NCBI GenBank assembly: GCA_013365365.1
Contig: JABVXU010000356.1
Coordinates: forward strand, 1 to 57,141
From: Cruorifilaria tuberocauda
Taxonomy: Eukaryota > Nematoda > Chromadorea > Rhabditida > Onchocercidae
Reading direction: 5' to 3'
Length of the DNA stretch: 57,141 nt
Numbering within the stretch: the stretch's first letter is position 1; each line of letters opens with the position of its first letter. A program made the position numbers and the translations under genes. Below the pieces are notes generated by a model, which did not search any database, was not told where the DNA came from, and saw only the letters and a program-made list of their open reading frames with translations. This document shows positions 47,601 to 54,030 of this stretch, in pieces.

Positions 47601-48182
47601 ACTCTCATAACAACAAATTGATAATTGACATTGTCAATGCTGATTTAAACATTGATAAATTCGTGAATATTCTTAAAATTTGAAGTTAAAACAAGCTAAA
47701 TTGTGCAAAAATCGTACTGATGGAACCTGATCCATTACAAATGATCAATCGATTGAAAAGTCAGCAGAATGATGGGTCATTGTAACTTAATGCCTTTTTA
47801 CACATTCTTAATCAGGTTGTCAAAATGCACTATCTAATAATGCTCAAAGTAAAATGATAACCACAAAGGTGTAATAGCAAATTACTCATGATTTATCACA
47901 TTCTACAAATAATTACTATATCAATAGTATTTTTAGCAAAGTATTTAAGGAACCGCTTTATGATAGTGAGTCAAAAATAGTCCTACAAAATAATTTTTTG
48001 CTCACATAAACAGTTTAAATTTATTTTAAATTAACTAGTTTAATACTAATTTTATTAATAATAGCGATAAATTAATCAAATGAGAATTTGAGGGAAATTC
48101 AATTTTCCAAACCCGCGTTATTTGTTGAAAAAGAAAATTAAATACTGACCGGTATAAGTTCTCGATTTGAGGTCGGAGCCAT
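5536..48182 (-). CDS. unc-53: UNC-53 / neuron navigator ortholog, 5' part (17 exons, 3' end outside window)
   Basis: UNC-53/NAV proteins are cytoskeletal scaffolds that link actin to SH3/GTPase signalling and steer growth cones, muscle arms and the excretory canal (known family role). Seventeen exons assembled by eye encode 850 codons plus two bases; all junction phases agree. Visible blocks: CH domain at residues about 12-118, MPPSSKLPSP at 158-168, RPSSRSSS about 247-254, MLKIKFF about 289-295, SKSSEEDSAYAGF about 433-445, LAVKG about 516, GVVSPMM about 605, PPPLPPVR at 675-682, and SGYLSEG and NGYMSEG near 789 and 815. The same order occurs in C. elegans UNC-53 as I remember it. That protein is roughly 1650 residues, so about half is present. 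The coiled coils and C-terminal AAA module are missing only because the window ends inside intron 17. Introns total more than 40 kb. Identity is secure; individual splice sites with weak consensus are flagged in the exon entries. Confidence 0.93.
5654..7557 (-). other. unc-53 intron 16
   Basis: AT-rich. It contains two adjacent perfect inverted repeats at 7118-7152 and an open frame on the minus strand (6137-6337) that is preceded by an acceptor-like caacag but cannot be inserted in phase between exons 16 and 17. Confidence 0.75.
7118..7152. repeat. two abutting perfect inverted repeats
   Basis: CACTGATA and TATCAGTG flank TCAT (7118-7137), directly followed by GTACTGT-A-ACAGTAC (7138-7152). 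Confidence 0.88.
7558..7722 (-). CDS. unc-53: unc-53 exon 16: acidic/serine stretch and first SGY motif
   Basis: Residues 757-812 read AISAGSLRDSSTSDDSLDSI, then HRPSGYLSEGESLF and TTIPDLSMA. The SGYxSEG motif resembles SGYMSDG of vertebrate NAVs. The donor gtgagt is consensus. The reading phase needs the second AG of a tandem acceptor (cagag); use of the first AG (exon end 7724) would shift the frame unless exon 15 is joined differently, so the right boundary is uncertain by two bases. Confidence 0.82.
7723..9345 (-). other. unc-53 intron 15
   Basis: 1.6 kb without coding potential. A degenerate repeat field built on CCGGATA and TTATCAATCA lies at 8645-8800. Confidence 0.75.
8645..8800. repeat. 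degenerate CCGGATA / TTATCAATCA repeat field
   Basis: GCTAACCGGATA occurs at 8648-8659 and 8765-8776, with ACCGGATA, CTGGATA and ACGGATA variants between them. CTTATCAATCA and GTTATCAATCA occur at 8751 and 8791. The copies are irregularly spaced. Confidence 0.7.
9346..9587 (-). CDS. unc-53: unc-53 exon 15: LPPVR SH3 ligand and PPPYNVVIRNGK
   Basis: Residues 676-757 begin PLPPVRTNSRLE and contain PIIPLVPPPYNVVIRNGK. Residues 677-682 fit the class II SH3-ligand pattern PxxPxR; C. elegans UNC-53 has VPPLPPLK here and is reported to bind the SEM-5/GRB2 adaptor (known family fact). PPPYNVVIRNGK parallels PPTYDVLLKQGK of the worm protein. Acceptor tgttttag, donor gtaagc. Confidence 0.93.
9800..9944 (-). 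CDS. unc-53: unc-53 exon 14: polar linker up to SH3-ligand prolines
   Basis: Residues 628-676 read DGGNQSDTSTTSGSRDSDNA, then an Asn/Ser/Thr-rich stretch ending ISDKKPP. Acceptor atttcag, donor gtaaat. Phase 1 in, phase 2 out. The proline codon at the end is shared with exon 15, so the KKPPPLPPVR motif is built across the splice junction. Confidence 0.87.
10111..10462 (-). CDS. unc-53: unc-53 exon 13: LAVKG and GVVSPMM blocks
   Basis: Residues 511-628 form the largest exon seen (352 nt). It begins ESKPILAVKGISAPK and ends with NPTVGVVSPMMSHRVIKLPQ. C. elegans has KPTLAVKGVK and QPTIGVVSPIMAHKKL in the same order. The middle is Ser/Pro-rich and not conserved. Acceptor atttgtag, donor gtatgt; phase 0 in, phase 1 out. 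Confidence 0.94.
10463..10833 (-). other. unc-53 intron 12
   Basis: 371 nt of AT-rich sequence; nothing else seen. Confidence 0.75.
10834..11071 (-). CDS. unc-53: unc-53 exon 12: SKSSEEDSAYAGF block
   Basis: Residues 431-510 start RFSKSSEEDSAYAGFGSSSP and continue SMSLNSTSSRNSS; C. elegans has CSKSSEEESGYAGFNSTSP and LSMHSTSSKSS. This is one of the strongest family matches in the window. The acceptor gttatag is acceptable; the donor GTGCGT is non-consensus but gives phase 0 and joins ESKPILAVKG of exon 13. Confidence 0.92.
11072..11755 (-). other. unc-53 intron 11
   Basis: 684 nt, AT-rich, no open frame or repeat of note. Confidence 0.75.
11756..11925 (-). CDS. unc-53: unc-53 exon 11: Ser-rich, basic segment
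   Basis: Residues 375-431 read GTAPRGSNLPLQSG, seven serines, then ALQGVKRAPSRAPQSSG and NLDPTKNKR. Acceptor tttacag, donor gttaaa. Phase 0 in, phase 2 out. No domain is visible. Placement rests on splice phase and on the next exon continuing with the conserved SKSSEE block. Confidence 0.83.
11926..14701 (-). other. unc-53 intron 10
   Basis: 2.8 kb. It holds a GA tract at 14306-14338 and a CATT run near 12717. Short open frames (12685-12954, 13015-13224, 13583-13765) look random. No exon recognised. Confidence 0.75.
14306..14338. repeat. (GA)n microsatellite
   Basis: Two (AG)n runs interrupted by AAAA, about 360 bp upstream (in plus coordinates, below) of exon 10. Confidence 0.93.
14702..14917 (-). 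CDS. unc-53: unc-53 exon 10: basic linker
   Basis: Residues 303-374 start SKAYASMGAGGIAASACRGA and include KVPGLMKPKNNNTKVSRK and a serine-rich end (SATSSISSARDTIK). The region corresponds to the basic microtubule/actin-binding-type stretch after MLKxKxF in UNC-53, but sequence similarity is low. Acceptor cttttcag, donor gtattg; phase 0 both ends, 216 nt, so this exon could be skipped without breaking the frame. Confidence 0.83.
14918..16592 (-). other. unc-53 intron 9
   Basis: 1.7 kb, AT-rich, with an AATG/AAATG run near 15450-15485. No exon recognised. Confidence 0.75.
16593..16782 (-). CDS. unc-53: unc-53 exon 9: RPSSRSS and MLKIKFF
   Basis: Residues 239-302 contain EQSRPSSRSSSLASS, a long Ser/Thr tract, then NQKMLKIKFFGGNKDK. 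C. elegans has FRPSSRSSG and MLKLKLFSSKN in the same order. The acceptor attttcag is good. The proposed donor GTTCGT is weak but gives phase 0, which is what exon 10 needs; read-through would add a short basic tail ending at a stop near 16548. Confidence 0.87.
17002..17113 (-). CDS. unc-53: unc-53 exon 8: Ser/Thr/Pro-rich segment
   Basis: Residues 202-239 (GHSLQTTSTNSSKLTSPKAS, then SLRAPAIRVHPPTIKTSG) lie between an attttcag acceptor and a gtattt donor. There is no domain; the composition is that of the disordered, basic/serine-rich region of UNC-53. Phase 1 in, phase 2 out. The terminal TSG joins LNNN in exon 9, like TSGLK in C. elegans. Confidence 0.85.
17290..17335. repeat. (GA)n microsatellite
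   Basis: Interrupted AG tract in intron 7, giving a pyrimidine-rich stretch in the unc-53 transcript. Confidence 0.93.
18952..19047. repeat. inverted repeat, 16-bp arms
   Basis: The arm at 18952-18967 pairs with 19032-19047 at 15 of 16 positions; the spacer is 64 bp and contains a smaller ACTATG/CATAGT palindrome. Confidence 0.85.
22543..22655 (-). CDS. unc-53: unc-53 exon 7: LPSP / SRLATP segment
   Basis: Residues 164-202 read KLPSPAVRTPTAIHSN, an alanine-rich run, then SRLATPIRNVAKE. C. elegans has KLPSPRVATS...TSRLQTPQSR here. Acceptor atttgcag, donor gtatgt. GC content is clearly higher than in the flanking introns. Its 113 nt are not a multiple of three, so skipping would break the frame unless joined to another exon. 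A copy of a TGCATG-type element lies in the intron on each side (see findings). Confidence 0.93.
22656..25642 (-). other. unc-53 intron 6
   Basis: 3 kb. It holds a TGTC/TGCC repeat at 22697-22717 next to exon 7 and the second copy of the 16-bp TGCATG-type element (24050-24065). Open frames at 24264-24482, 24935-25117 and 25202-25474 lack protein character. Confidence 0.75.
22697..22717. repeat. TGTC/TGCC tetranucleotide repeat
   Basis: Five TGTC-like units lie about 40 bp from exon 7 in intron 6, followed by two AGCCCTGAA words 13 bp apart. Confidence 0.85.
25643..25739 (-). CDS. unc-53: unc-53 exon 6: linker with MPPSSK
   Basis: Residues 132-164 are a polar linker ending AGTAPTMPPSSK, matching C. 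elegans LPTSIMPPAVSK at the same place. Acceptor ctatttcag and donor gtaaat; phase 1 in, phase 2 out. The lysine codon is split with exon 7, giving the continuous motif MPPSSKLPSP across the junction, which confirms both splice sites. Confidence 0.9.
25740..26139 (-). other. unc-53 intron 5
   Basis: 400 nt, AT-rich; nothing else seen. Confidence 0.75.
26140..26247 (-). CDS. unc-53: unc-53 exon 5: last CH helix
   Basis: Residues 96-131 read DILNGHLGAILSLLYGLSAY, then KQRIKQC and a short polar tail. NV-family CH domains end in the same pattern (D..SGNLxAxLxLxxxLSxYKQ). Acceptor ttttgcag and donor gtaagg are good. It is phase 1 at both ends, 108 nt, separated from exon 4 by the largest intron of the window (10.5 kb). 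The CH domain closes here, about residue 118. Confidence 0.95.
27137..27174. repeat. (GT)n microsatellite
   Basis: Interrupted GT tract with GCAT and TAT variants. Confidence 0.95.
29671..29707. repeat. (GA)n microsatellite
   Basis: AG-rich tract in intron 4, followed by a CT run near 29777. Confidence 0.92.
30314..30334. repeat. (CA)n microsatellite
   Basis: Pure CA run of about ten units in intron 4. Confidence 0.95.
34653..34688. repeat. GATC-based short tandem repeat
   Basis: GATCTGATCC is repeated head to tail (34654-34673), followed by AGTTC and GATCCGATCT. Confidence 0.85.
36705..36777 (-). CDS. unc-53: unc-53 exon 4: CH domain helix
   Basis: Residues 72-95 read AEIIAGCLEFVESLNIDISK then VSVN. 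This corresponds to the CH helix ETCLDYLKNLGLDCSKL of C. elegans UNC-53 (from memory) and LNFLAAKGINIQGL of vertebrate NAVs. Acceptor tttacag and donor gtaagt are both good. The exon begins in phase 0 and ends with the first base of codon 96. Confidence 0.9.
36778..40047 (-). other. unc-53 intron 3
   Basis: 3.3 kb, AT-rich, with a short ACAC run near 38228. No exon recognised. Confidence 0.75.
40048..40112 (-). CDS. unc-53: unc-53 exon 3: variable middle of CH domain
   Basis: Residues 50-71 (TFDCVPAAEERITTKIDGC plus TES) follow a tattttag acceptor. The segment aligns loosely with the C. elegans stretch between LINVI and GLETCLDYL, the least conserved part of the CH fold. The donor is gtttga, which is weak, but phase 0 at this site is the only one that joins exon 4 without a stop. 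The exon is well placed by phase on both sides, but it is the least certain of the CH exons. Confidence 0.72.
40113..40981 (-). other. unc-53 intron 2
   Basis: 869 nt, AT-rich; nothing else seen. Confidence 0.75.
40982..41096 (-). CDS. unc-53: unc-53 exon 2: first part of CH domain
   Basis: Residues 12-49 begin IYTDWANRHLIRYG and continue through an acidic/basic helix (NDLREARRLATLLQAI). IYTDWAN is the near-invariant opening of the CH domain in NAV2/3 and UNC-53. The acceptor is gattacag and the donor gtaagt (consensus). It starts in phase 0 and ends with one base of codon 50. This is the exon that first identified the gene. Confidence 0.95.
41097..48149 (-). other. unc-53 intron 1 (7.05 kb)
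   Basis: The first intron has no exon I can recognise. Slightly GC-richer islets occur at about 45640-45790 and 46450-46680. A G-run lies at 46294-46307 and a CCCCGGGG palindrome at 47574-47581. Long first introns often carry enhancers, but nothing here proves one. Confidence 0.75.
48150..48182 (-). CDS. unc-53: unc-53 exon 1: start codon and first 11 residues
   Basis: This short first coding exon reads MAPTSNRELIP and ends at a gtcagt donor in phase 0. C. elegans UNC-53 begins with a very similar peptide (M.TSN.ELIP, from memory) followed directly by IYTDWANRHL, which is how exon 2 starts here. An in-frame TAG at 48195-48197 lies five codons upstream, so this ATG is the first possible start of the long isoform. 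The next exon is 7 kb away. Confidence 0.88.
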
Positions 48183-48250
48183 TCGACCGATTTTCTAGTA
48201 AATTTTTGCTGGCATTCAATTCATCTTTTCTTCTTCCAATTTTAGAGTAT
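48183..48250 (-). promoter_or_regulatory. unc-53: putative 5' UTR with possible trans-splice acceptor
   Basis: Upstream of the start codon, the minus strand carries cttaattttag ending at 48251, a typical nematode acceptor with no obvious donor before it. It leaves a 68-nt leader to the ATG. This may be a spliced-leader (SL1) addition site or the end of a 5' UTR intron. It is an inference from sequence shape only. Confidence 0.35.
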
Positions 48251-50605
48251 CTAAAATTAAGTTTAGCCAACAAAGAAAAGTTAAAATTCAAAATTTCCAT
48301 ATTTGGAGTCGAAAAAATAGATAAAAAATTGAGATAAAAAAGGAGTAATCATCAACAAATGAGATAGCTGTAGAAATGGAAAATGCGAAGAAGCTGACAA
48401 ATCCTTGATAAATGATGTGCAAAGCTTAAAAGAAAGCAAAATTGAAAAACAATAACAAAAATTAAAATTTAATGCTAAACATTGCTGAACAATAAAATCC
48501 TCAAGAAGGAAAATTTAATAGCAATAAAGCAGGCTTTAAGAAATCTTAGGATAATTGTTGAAGAAAAGAAATCAATCATTGCTTATATATCAATCCAATA
48601 TGCTCAACCATTCCATTTCTCACCTTCTTTTTCCCATTTTCAGAACAATCACTCAGAAAATAAGCTTATTAACCGTTTGACAGATTGTTTATACGCCTGA
48701 AGTCAAATGAAGGATCCTATTTGAGAGCCTGTATTAGTGAAGCCAAATAGCTTCCAATGAAATATATTTCATATTTATTTCCTTTATTACTCCTTAAGAA
48801 TTAAACAACCTTCGCTTTCTCATTTCTCCTTTCTTTCTGATTTTTGAAATTAAATGGAATTGGTCTCTTTTAAAATTTTAATATTTAAAAATAATCTTGT
48901 CAATTTTTCAAAGCTCATTTTCCCTAGCTGAGCCGACAGCAAAAAAGATTTTTCTAAAAAAAGAATTTTTGACGGTATTCCAATCTCTTCCATTTCGTTA
49001 CAATAATGTGCAGCTAAGCGAAAAGAAAAGAGAAACTTCCGGTTGTTTCGTCACAATTCCCGACATATTCATCTCCCTTTGATATCCTATCTCCTACCGA
49101 TTCTTTACACTAATCAATTCGTTGTATTCAATGATAGCTTTACAATCACTTGAACATACCTTTAGCAAAATTGTTAATTCACTTTAGAGGAAAATCACGA
49201 GATTTATGATCAAAGAAAATTAAGGAAAAGCCAGAGAATGATTAATTCAGTTAATGAATTCAGTGTAATCAACGGAATGAAATGATATTCATGTAAATTG
49301 ATAGCGCTAAAATAGAATCAGTCGAAATTATTCAACGGACTGGGTTAATTTGACATTATATCATGTCTGGAAATTTGTGTTTGCCAACATAACGATGTAT
49401 GAAATATTATATCAGTTCATCGAATGATAACTATGAGAGACTCGAAAAAGCGACGTGTGATAAGGTGTCATGATATGATTGATATAGGGGAATGATATCT
49501 GATATTTGAATTCTCAAGTTTATTTATTGCTTGCTGTTGACGAGAACAAAGTCGGCTCTTTTTTCCTTTTTCTTGGCTTATTTATAAATCTGTAGCGAAA
49601 TCTTTTCATTTAGTATGCAAAATTAATTTTTAAATCAGCAATAAAAGATTAAAGCTTATAAAGTGAAATAAGTGAAATATATCGATTTTCTCATGATATG
49701 ATTTCAATTTTTAGTGAGATATGCTATCTATTTTAAATTATGAGAAATGCTCTCGTAGGTTTTCCAATTTATATGTAAAAATATTGAAATTTGAGGCGTC
49801 AAAAAGTATCAAAAATAGTAAGTAATTATGTAATTGAAGTATTTCAGCGTGAAAATATTGAAAGAATCAAAAATGTTTTCATGATTTCATTTCAAAATAT
49901 ATCTTTTAAAATCTGCAGTAGATAGTTCCTCAGATAATTTATTTAAATCGACTAATAAGGAAGGAAATGGTCGGAGCTAACATTTGGAAAGAGAAATAAT
50001 TAGTGAAGTAAATCTGTAAGATATTGATCCTTTAGATATAAAAAGAAAATTAAAAATTAAGTCAATGAATCCAATCCAATACCATTTATAAATTATAAAA
50101 AATACTTCATTTAGTGAAAAAAAAGGATTTTAGGATTCTCAATTGTGATGCTAAAACTTAATGTGCTCGTAAAAAAGTGATTAGGATGACATCCAAACTA
50201 GCAAATATTGGTCTTATCCGAGTAGTTTTAATTGAAAATCAGAGGAAGCGCAAAACAAAAAAAGGAAAATGATTACAATTATCTGAAGGAACAAGCAGTT
50301 TAACTTTTCTCATTAAATTTCAAGCCAAAGAAAAAATGGACAGGAAAAATTCAACTTGAATTCATCGGAATAAAGCATTTTCCTTAACGTCAAATTCCGT
50401 TATCTTCTATTCATTAGTTTAATTCGAATATTATTTATTTAAGTTCTTGAAAAGTTTAGGGAAATTAAGAATAAATGAAAATTTCTTTGAAAATATTATC
50501 TCCTATAAGATTATTTTGATTTTTACAATTGAAAAAATTGAAAAAATATTTTGTTAAGCTTGAAATTAATCAGCATATCGGTCTACTGATACATCGGTAC
50601 ATATA

Positions 50606-50947
50606 TCAGTCGGAAGCTAAAAATGAAGTGAATTCGGAAAAAGAATAAGCATCGATTTGTCTTTTATCCCAAAAAAAGAAAAAAAAGGAAAAAGGATGAG
50701 AATGTTTCTTGTAATGTATGCATGTGTCCTTTTTAAAGAAGTTTTTATAAGAAATTTTTTTCAGGAATTCCGGATGATTGAGTAGTCTTTGTTGTTCATC
50801 AATATTTCCAATTCTAAGCAATTTCAGGGCGTCAAAAAATTTCGGATTACGCTGATATCTGTCTGTAATGAAAGTATTACTTTTCATAGACTGGAAGAGA
50901 GAGGTAGAGGTACTAGAAGAGCACAGATTGATAATAACAAAATTCAT
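50606..50947 (-). other. unassigned 113-codon open frame
   Basis: The stretch RYQRNPKFFDALKLLRIGNI, then DEQQRLLNHPEFLKK, looks more protein-like than random translation and is preceded by acceptor-like cattacag. The rest of the frame is low complexity (poly-Phe from an A-rich tract on the plus strand). No family recognised; it may be an isolated exon, a gene remnant or chance. Confidence 0.2.
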
Positions 50948-51658
50948 GACGTCTTATCATCCAATTAAAATTAACAAAATATTACGTAGTATTGCAATGA
51001 TAAAATGCCCTATCGAAACAATGAAATGATATAAATGAGTGATAATTTAAACGAAATAGCTTATCAATGTGTGTCTGTTAGATGGAAAAAAAAGAAAGCA
51101 AAAGTTTAAAAGAGAAATTTTGAGGGACAATTTCAAAAGATAACATTAATAGATGATGCGGTACAAGAATTCAATTCAAAACTGAATTATGAAACTGACC
51201 AAATAGCAACTTATTCAGTAAATTATTTTTAACGAATTTAATCACTTTTAGTAATTGAAATTGGTTATGAAGTTGTGATTAATTGATAATATTTCCAGAA
51301 TTTGTAGTTTTAAAAAGCACAAAAATTAGATCAATATTTTCTGATTTACGGTTGATTAAAATTTATAGCATAATTAAATTATAACTGAATTTTAATAAAC
51401 TTTTGTTTGAAATATTTAACATTAGTGAATAGGAGGCATATAAAGCGATTTAATTAAAGGAAATTTTGAAATCAGCGCAAACAAACAGTCAGCAGCTTAA
51501 TTAGAAAATTTAAATTAAAAAGTTTTTAATGCTTTTTAGAAATAAATAGAATTTTTAAAAATTTTTGGAAAGAAATAAAACGGTTACATAAACAAGCTTC
51601 CTCTCCGATCCTGCGAATTCAATTATCAATCGCTTTTCCTGGATCGTTTTTCCAGATG

Positions 51659-51681
51659 TAATCAGATTGATAATCTGATTA
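51659..51681. repeat. perfect inverted repeat, 10-bp arms
   Basis: TAATCAGATT, a three-base centre (GAT), then AATCTGATTA. Confidence 0.9.
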
Positions 51682-52069
51682 TCACTCTTACATTTCCTCA
51701 AATATTCAGCCATTACTCTTAAATTGCTTTTGTCTATCCTGTCATCATTCTTTTATCTTCCACTATATACTTTGCAATTTTCAATTGATCAAATTTATCC
51801 GCAAGAAAGAAATTAATTAATTAATTATCCATTGGAAAATATTTCGATTCATTTATAGGTAATAAATAAACTTTATGGGAAAAGTCTTATCATTTCAATA
51901 ACTTGGTTTTAATTATGAAATTGACATAACAAGCGATATAACAATTTGAACTGTTTGATTCATTTATTTAGCGGAGAAGAATGGAAGTGAGCGATGGTAG
52001 AATTGTAACGGTGAGTTGAAAACGTGAAAAACTTGAAACCTTTTCTCTGGAAATTACAGTATTGACAAT

Positions 52070-52103
52070 ATATTCAAATATTCATATCAACGTATTTGAA
52101 TAT
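52070..52103. repeat. perfect inverted repeat, 11-bp arms
   Basis: ATATTCAAATA at 52070-52080 and TATTTGAATAT at 52093-52103 with a 12-bp spacer. Confidence 0.88.
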
Positions 52104-53640
52104 TAATGTTTCAATTATTTTCATGATTTGACATTTATTCTTATGCCCTTTTAACGATAAAATTCATCTCACGAATGTTATGAACTAATTTTGAAAATTA
52201 AATTCATTTAAATTAGAGATATCAAATTTACCAACTAATTAATCAACTACGAAAAATTCAAATTCTATGAAGAATAACTGTTAAAGTATGTTTTTATTAC
52301 ATACAATCATTTCATTACCATTATATTTAATTTATGATTACTATATTTAATCATATTATATTTAATAATAATGTCCTGTAAGTGGATAATATCTAAGATA
52401 AATATTTTATTTCAATTAAAGGTTAATTTTCGGATATAGTAGATGATAAGATTTTTTCATTCAACAACAAACATTTCTGTTAGTATTCAATATCTGAACA
52501 ATGGTGATATTACGTAAGCTAATTTTGAAAGATGCCACCAAATGATAACGATAATGAAGTGGAAATATGCAAAGTTGGATGAGTAAGAAGTGTAGAGCTG
52601 AATTAGCTGGAAAGGATGAATGATGAGCTACTGGTGATGGCGACGATTGAAATTTAATGCTTGAATAGTATTGGTGGCTATGAGTAGCTAGCTGGCTTTA
52701 TTTTCTATTTAAGAGTTAGTTCAGAGTAAGAATTGAAGTAGCCTGGAGACTACTACTCTCTGGTTCATGGCTCATGGCTGTTTGTTGGAAGAAAATAAAA
52801 ATGAGATAAAAGGAAGATAAAAGTGTTGTTGGCCAGAAAGGACTCAGCCACATCGATGAATGCTTACATCTCGCTAGTTGTAAATGTTTTCCCTGAGGAT
52901 AACAAGGAATGGAACATTTTTGGTAGTAGCGATGTATACTTCAAGGAAACAATAAATTGCATGGAGTTTTCAATTGCATGATATTTGTCTTTACCGCTAG
53001 ATTGATCTGATAAAAGAATAAGACTAAAACCTATACCATGACCCATAATAACTAGTATTGATAATTTGTAAGTGATAGGAACAGAGTACTGATAATCAAA
53101 CGGATCGCACACATTTCTACTTTGTTATTTTTATTTTAATTAAGCTATAAATTTAATATAGTTTATGTTAATAATTTTAATTTAAACTGACTCCATTGTT
53201 GCTCACACTTTTTATTATTCTATGTTTTTGTCATTTTATTCTGTCATATTAAATTATCATATGAAGTAAATCAAACAGAAATCTCCGAAACTGATTGAAC
53301 CAAATCCGCAAAGCTCATTTAATTTGAATTTTTAGAATAAATTGCAAGCGTAAATTTTTGTTACCAAAAATTCGCGAAAAGATTAACCAATAATTTTGTA
53401 AATAATTAATCTAATGGTTCAAAATTCTTTCAACTTTTTAATCTCCTAAAATATCATTCTCTCTTTTCAATCATTCAATCAATGATGGAAGATTAGATAG
53501 TACATAAGCTTAACCATACTTTCAGTTCTTTTAGTATTTACTTATCTTTTACTAGAAGGATTTAAACTTTTTGATTTATTTAAATTCAACAACAAAATTT
53601 GAGACTTATTTCAGACATCTTAGTACAACTTACAGACATT

Positions 53641-54030
53641 TCAAATAATGATATGATATTTTAACGTTTCACGAGAAATTTTCACACGAAATGATTTTTT
53701 AACGACCACTATGACTGCATTGCAGTAATGCTGAAACACCCTCATATTAGTAGTCGAGATTTCCCGAGATAAGCGATTAAAAAGTACTGGAAGACTTCTT
53801 GACGCTTCCTTAAAATATTGAAATGCATTGAATCCTAACACGGCTGAGTCAAAAAAAACGAATTGTGATAGAGCCAAGATAATGGAAATATCGACATTAA
53901 ATAGAGGCAAAAATGAGCCCAGCGACAAAATAGCTACCGTTTCTTTGGTTCTTATTTGAGTCCAATGATGATAAATTGATATTTGCTTGATTAAAAAATG
54001 GCTTTTCATGCGTTTTTTGCCATTAGCCAT
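53641..54030 (-). other. unassigned 129-codon open frame
   Basis: The frame starts MANGKKRMKSHFLIKQ, has a hydrophobic middle (AILSLGSFLPLF, DISIILALSQFVFF) and a basic end. In DNA this AT-rich, a stop-free run this long is uncommon but about one such frame can occur by chance in a window of this size. Its GC content looks a little higher than the surroundings. I recognise no family. It could be chance, an exon of another gene, or a decayed insert such as endosymbiont-derived DNA. Confidence 0.2.
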
